Part shown: piece by piece, positions 63,503-64,000 of the stretch
Layout of the letters: each line of letters opens with the position of its first letter
Position numbering within the stretch: position 1 is the stretch's first letter
Origin: Pseudomonadota bacterium
GTDB lineage: Bacteria; Pseudomonadota; Alphaproteobacteria; Rhizobiales; Hyphomicrobiaceae
Direction of reading: 5' to 3'
NCBI GenBank assembly: GCA_018242215.1
Contig: JAFECG010000025.1
Location: 1 to 64,000, forward strand
Length of the DNA stretch: 64,000 bases
Program-made: the position numbers and the translations under genes
The notes under the pieces: generated by a model
What the model was told of the DNA's origin: nothing
The model's input: only the letters and a program-made list of their open reading frames with translations
The model's database searches: none

Positions 63503-64000
63503 TCATTTGACGAGGACCTTCCCGTGCATCCCGGCCTCGTAGTGGCCGGGGATCAGGCAGGCGAATTCGAACTCGCCGGATTTTGTGAACCGCCAGAGGA
63601 TTTCCTTCTGCTTCCCCGGTTCGACGGTTTGGGCATTTGGATCGTCGTGCTCCATCTCGGGGTTCTTCTGCATCTCGACCCGATGGCTGGCGTTCTGGGC
63701 CACCGACGCGAGGTGGAACTCGTGCTTGAGCGCTCCCGCATTGTGGATGATGAACTTGATCTGCTCACCGCGCTTCACGTCGATTTCAGCCGGGGAATAA
63801 ATCATCGCCCCGTCCTTCTCCGACATGGTGACCTCCAGCACGCGGAATGGCCGCTTGGCATCGCCGGGCTCACCGGCGGCGAAATCGTCATCATCCTCGC
63901 CTTCATGCGCGATGGCGCTTGGCGCCACCGAGGGCAGAACGCCGAGATGCGTGACGGCGCCGAGTACGGCCATTGCCGCGAGGACCTGGTACTTACGAAG
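63503..64000 (-). CDS. Cupredoxin, partial at window edge
   Basis: A cupredoxin with its start outside the window; the reading frame is open to base 64000. The visible part shows a signal-like start, then the blue-copper fold with the ligand set in KHEFHL (His) and CLIPGHYEAGM (Cys, His, Met). It should carry electrons or handle copper in the periplasm. It leads the copper group transcribed leftward. Confidence 0.85.
   Translation of the reverse strand, partial: LRKYQVLAAMAVLGAVTHLGVLPSVAPSAIAHEGEDDDDFAAGEPGDAKRPFRVLEVTMSEKDGAMIYSPAEIDVKRGEQIKFIIHNAGALKHEFHLASVAQNASHRVEMQKNPEMEHDDPNAQTVEPGKQKEILWRFTKSGEFEFACLIPGHYEAGMHGKVLVK

Overview
The window reads as chromosome of an alphaproteobacterium of the order Hyphomicrobiales, most likely a Hyphomicrobium-like organism (inference). 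The reasons are high GC, an nnrE/nnrD fusion next to glnB-glnA, EipA/DUF1134 and DUF1489 proteins, a FixJ-type receiver, bactofilin, and many small exported envelope proteins.

Positions 1 to about 46.2 kb are ordinary chromosome. In order this part holds a flavin reductase; a cluster of three short c-type cytochromes with a heme-copper-oxidase-like membrane protein; a two-gene RND efflux pump; two diguanylate cyclases; a bactofilin; an SDR oxidoreductase; two MFS transporters; a TonB-like protein; MsrB; Gly/His/Tyr-rich exported proteins; an EipA homologue; an L,D-transpeptidase; a photolyase; a TPR protein; NAD(P)HX repair; the nitrogen pair glnB-glnA behind a good sigma-54 promoter; an MFS/TetR divergent pair; a HisC-like aminotransferase; a polysaccharide deacetylase; a DegP-type protease; and a single-domain response regulator.

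At 46,753-46,777 lies the 3' end of a tRNA (T-arm to CCA) without the rest of the tRNA. It is followed by tandem 10-bp repeats and an AlpA-type excisionase. This looks like one end (att) of an integrated element that fills the rest of the window to at least about 60-61 kb. No integrase and no intact tRNA are visible, so the other end lies outside.

The element carries a decayed ParB-like gene; a phosphoribosyltransferase translationally coupled to a fusion of a SLOG-type nucleotide-binding domain and a HigA-like antitoxin domain, behind a perfect 18-bp palindrome; a Ku gene without LigD; several small proteins of unknown function; a cassette of exported Cys-rich and C1q-repeat surface proteins next to a sulfotransferase; an IS1-like transposase; and a truncated Fic gene.

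At about 61.02 kb a breakpoint joins the truncated Fic gene to a truncated DUF4396-multicopper oxidase fusion. That gene begins a copper-handling group (multicopper oxidase, CusF-like protein, cupredoxin) running off the right edge. The PRTase/SLOG-antitoxin operon is the best candidate for an undescribed system. Several deletions and frameshifts between 47.8 and 61 kb show that the island is decaying, or that the assembly is imperfect there.
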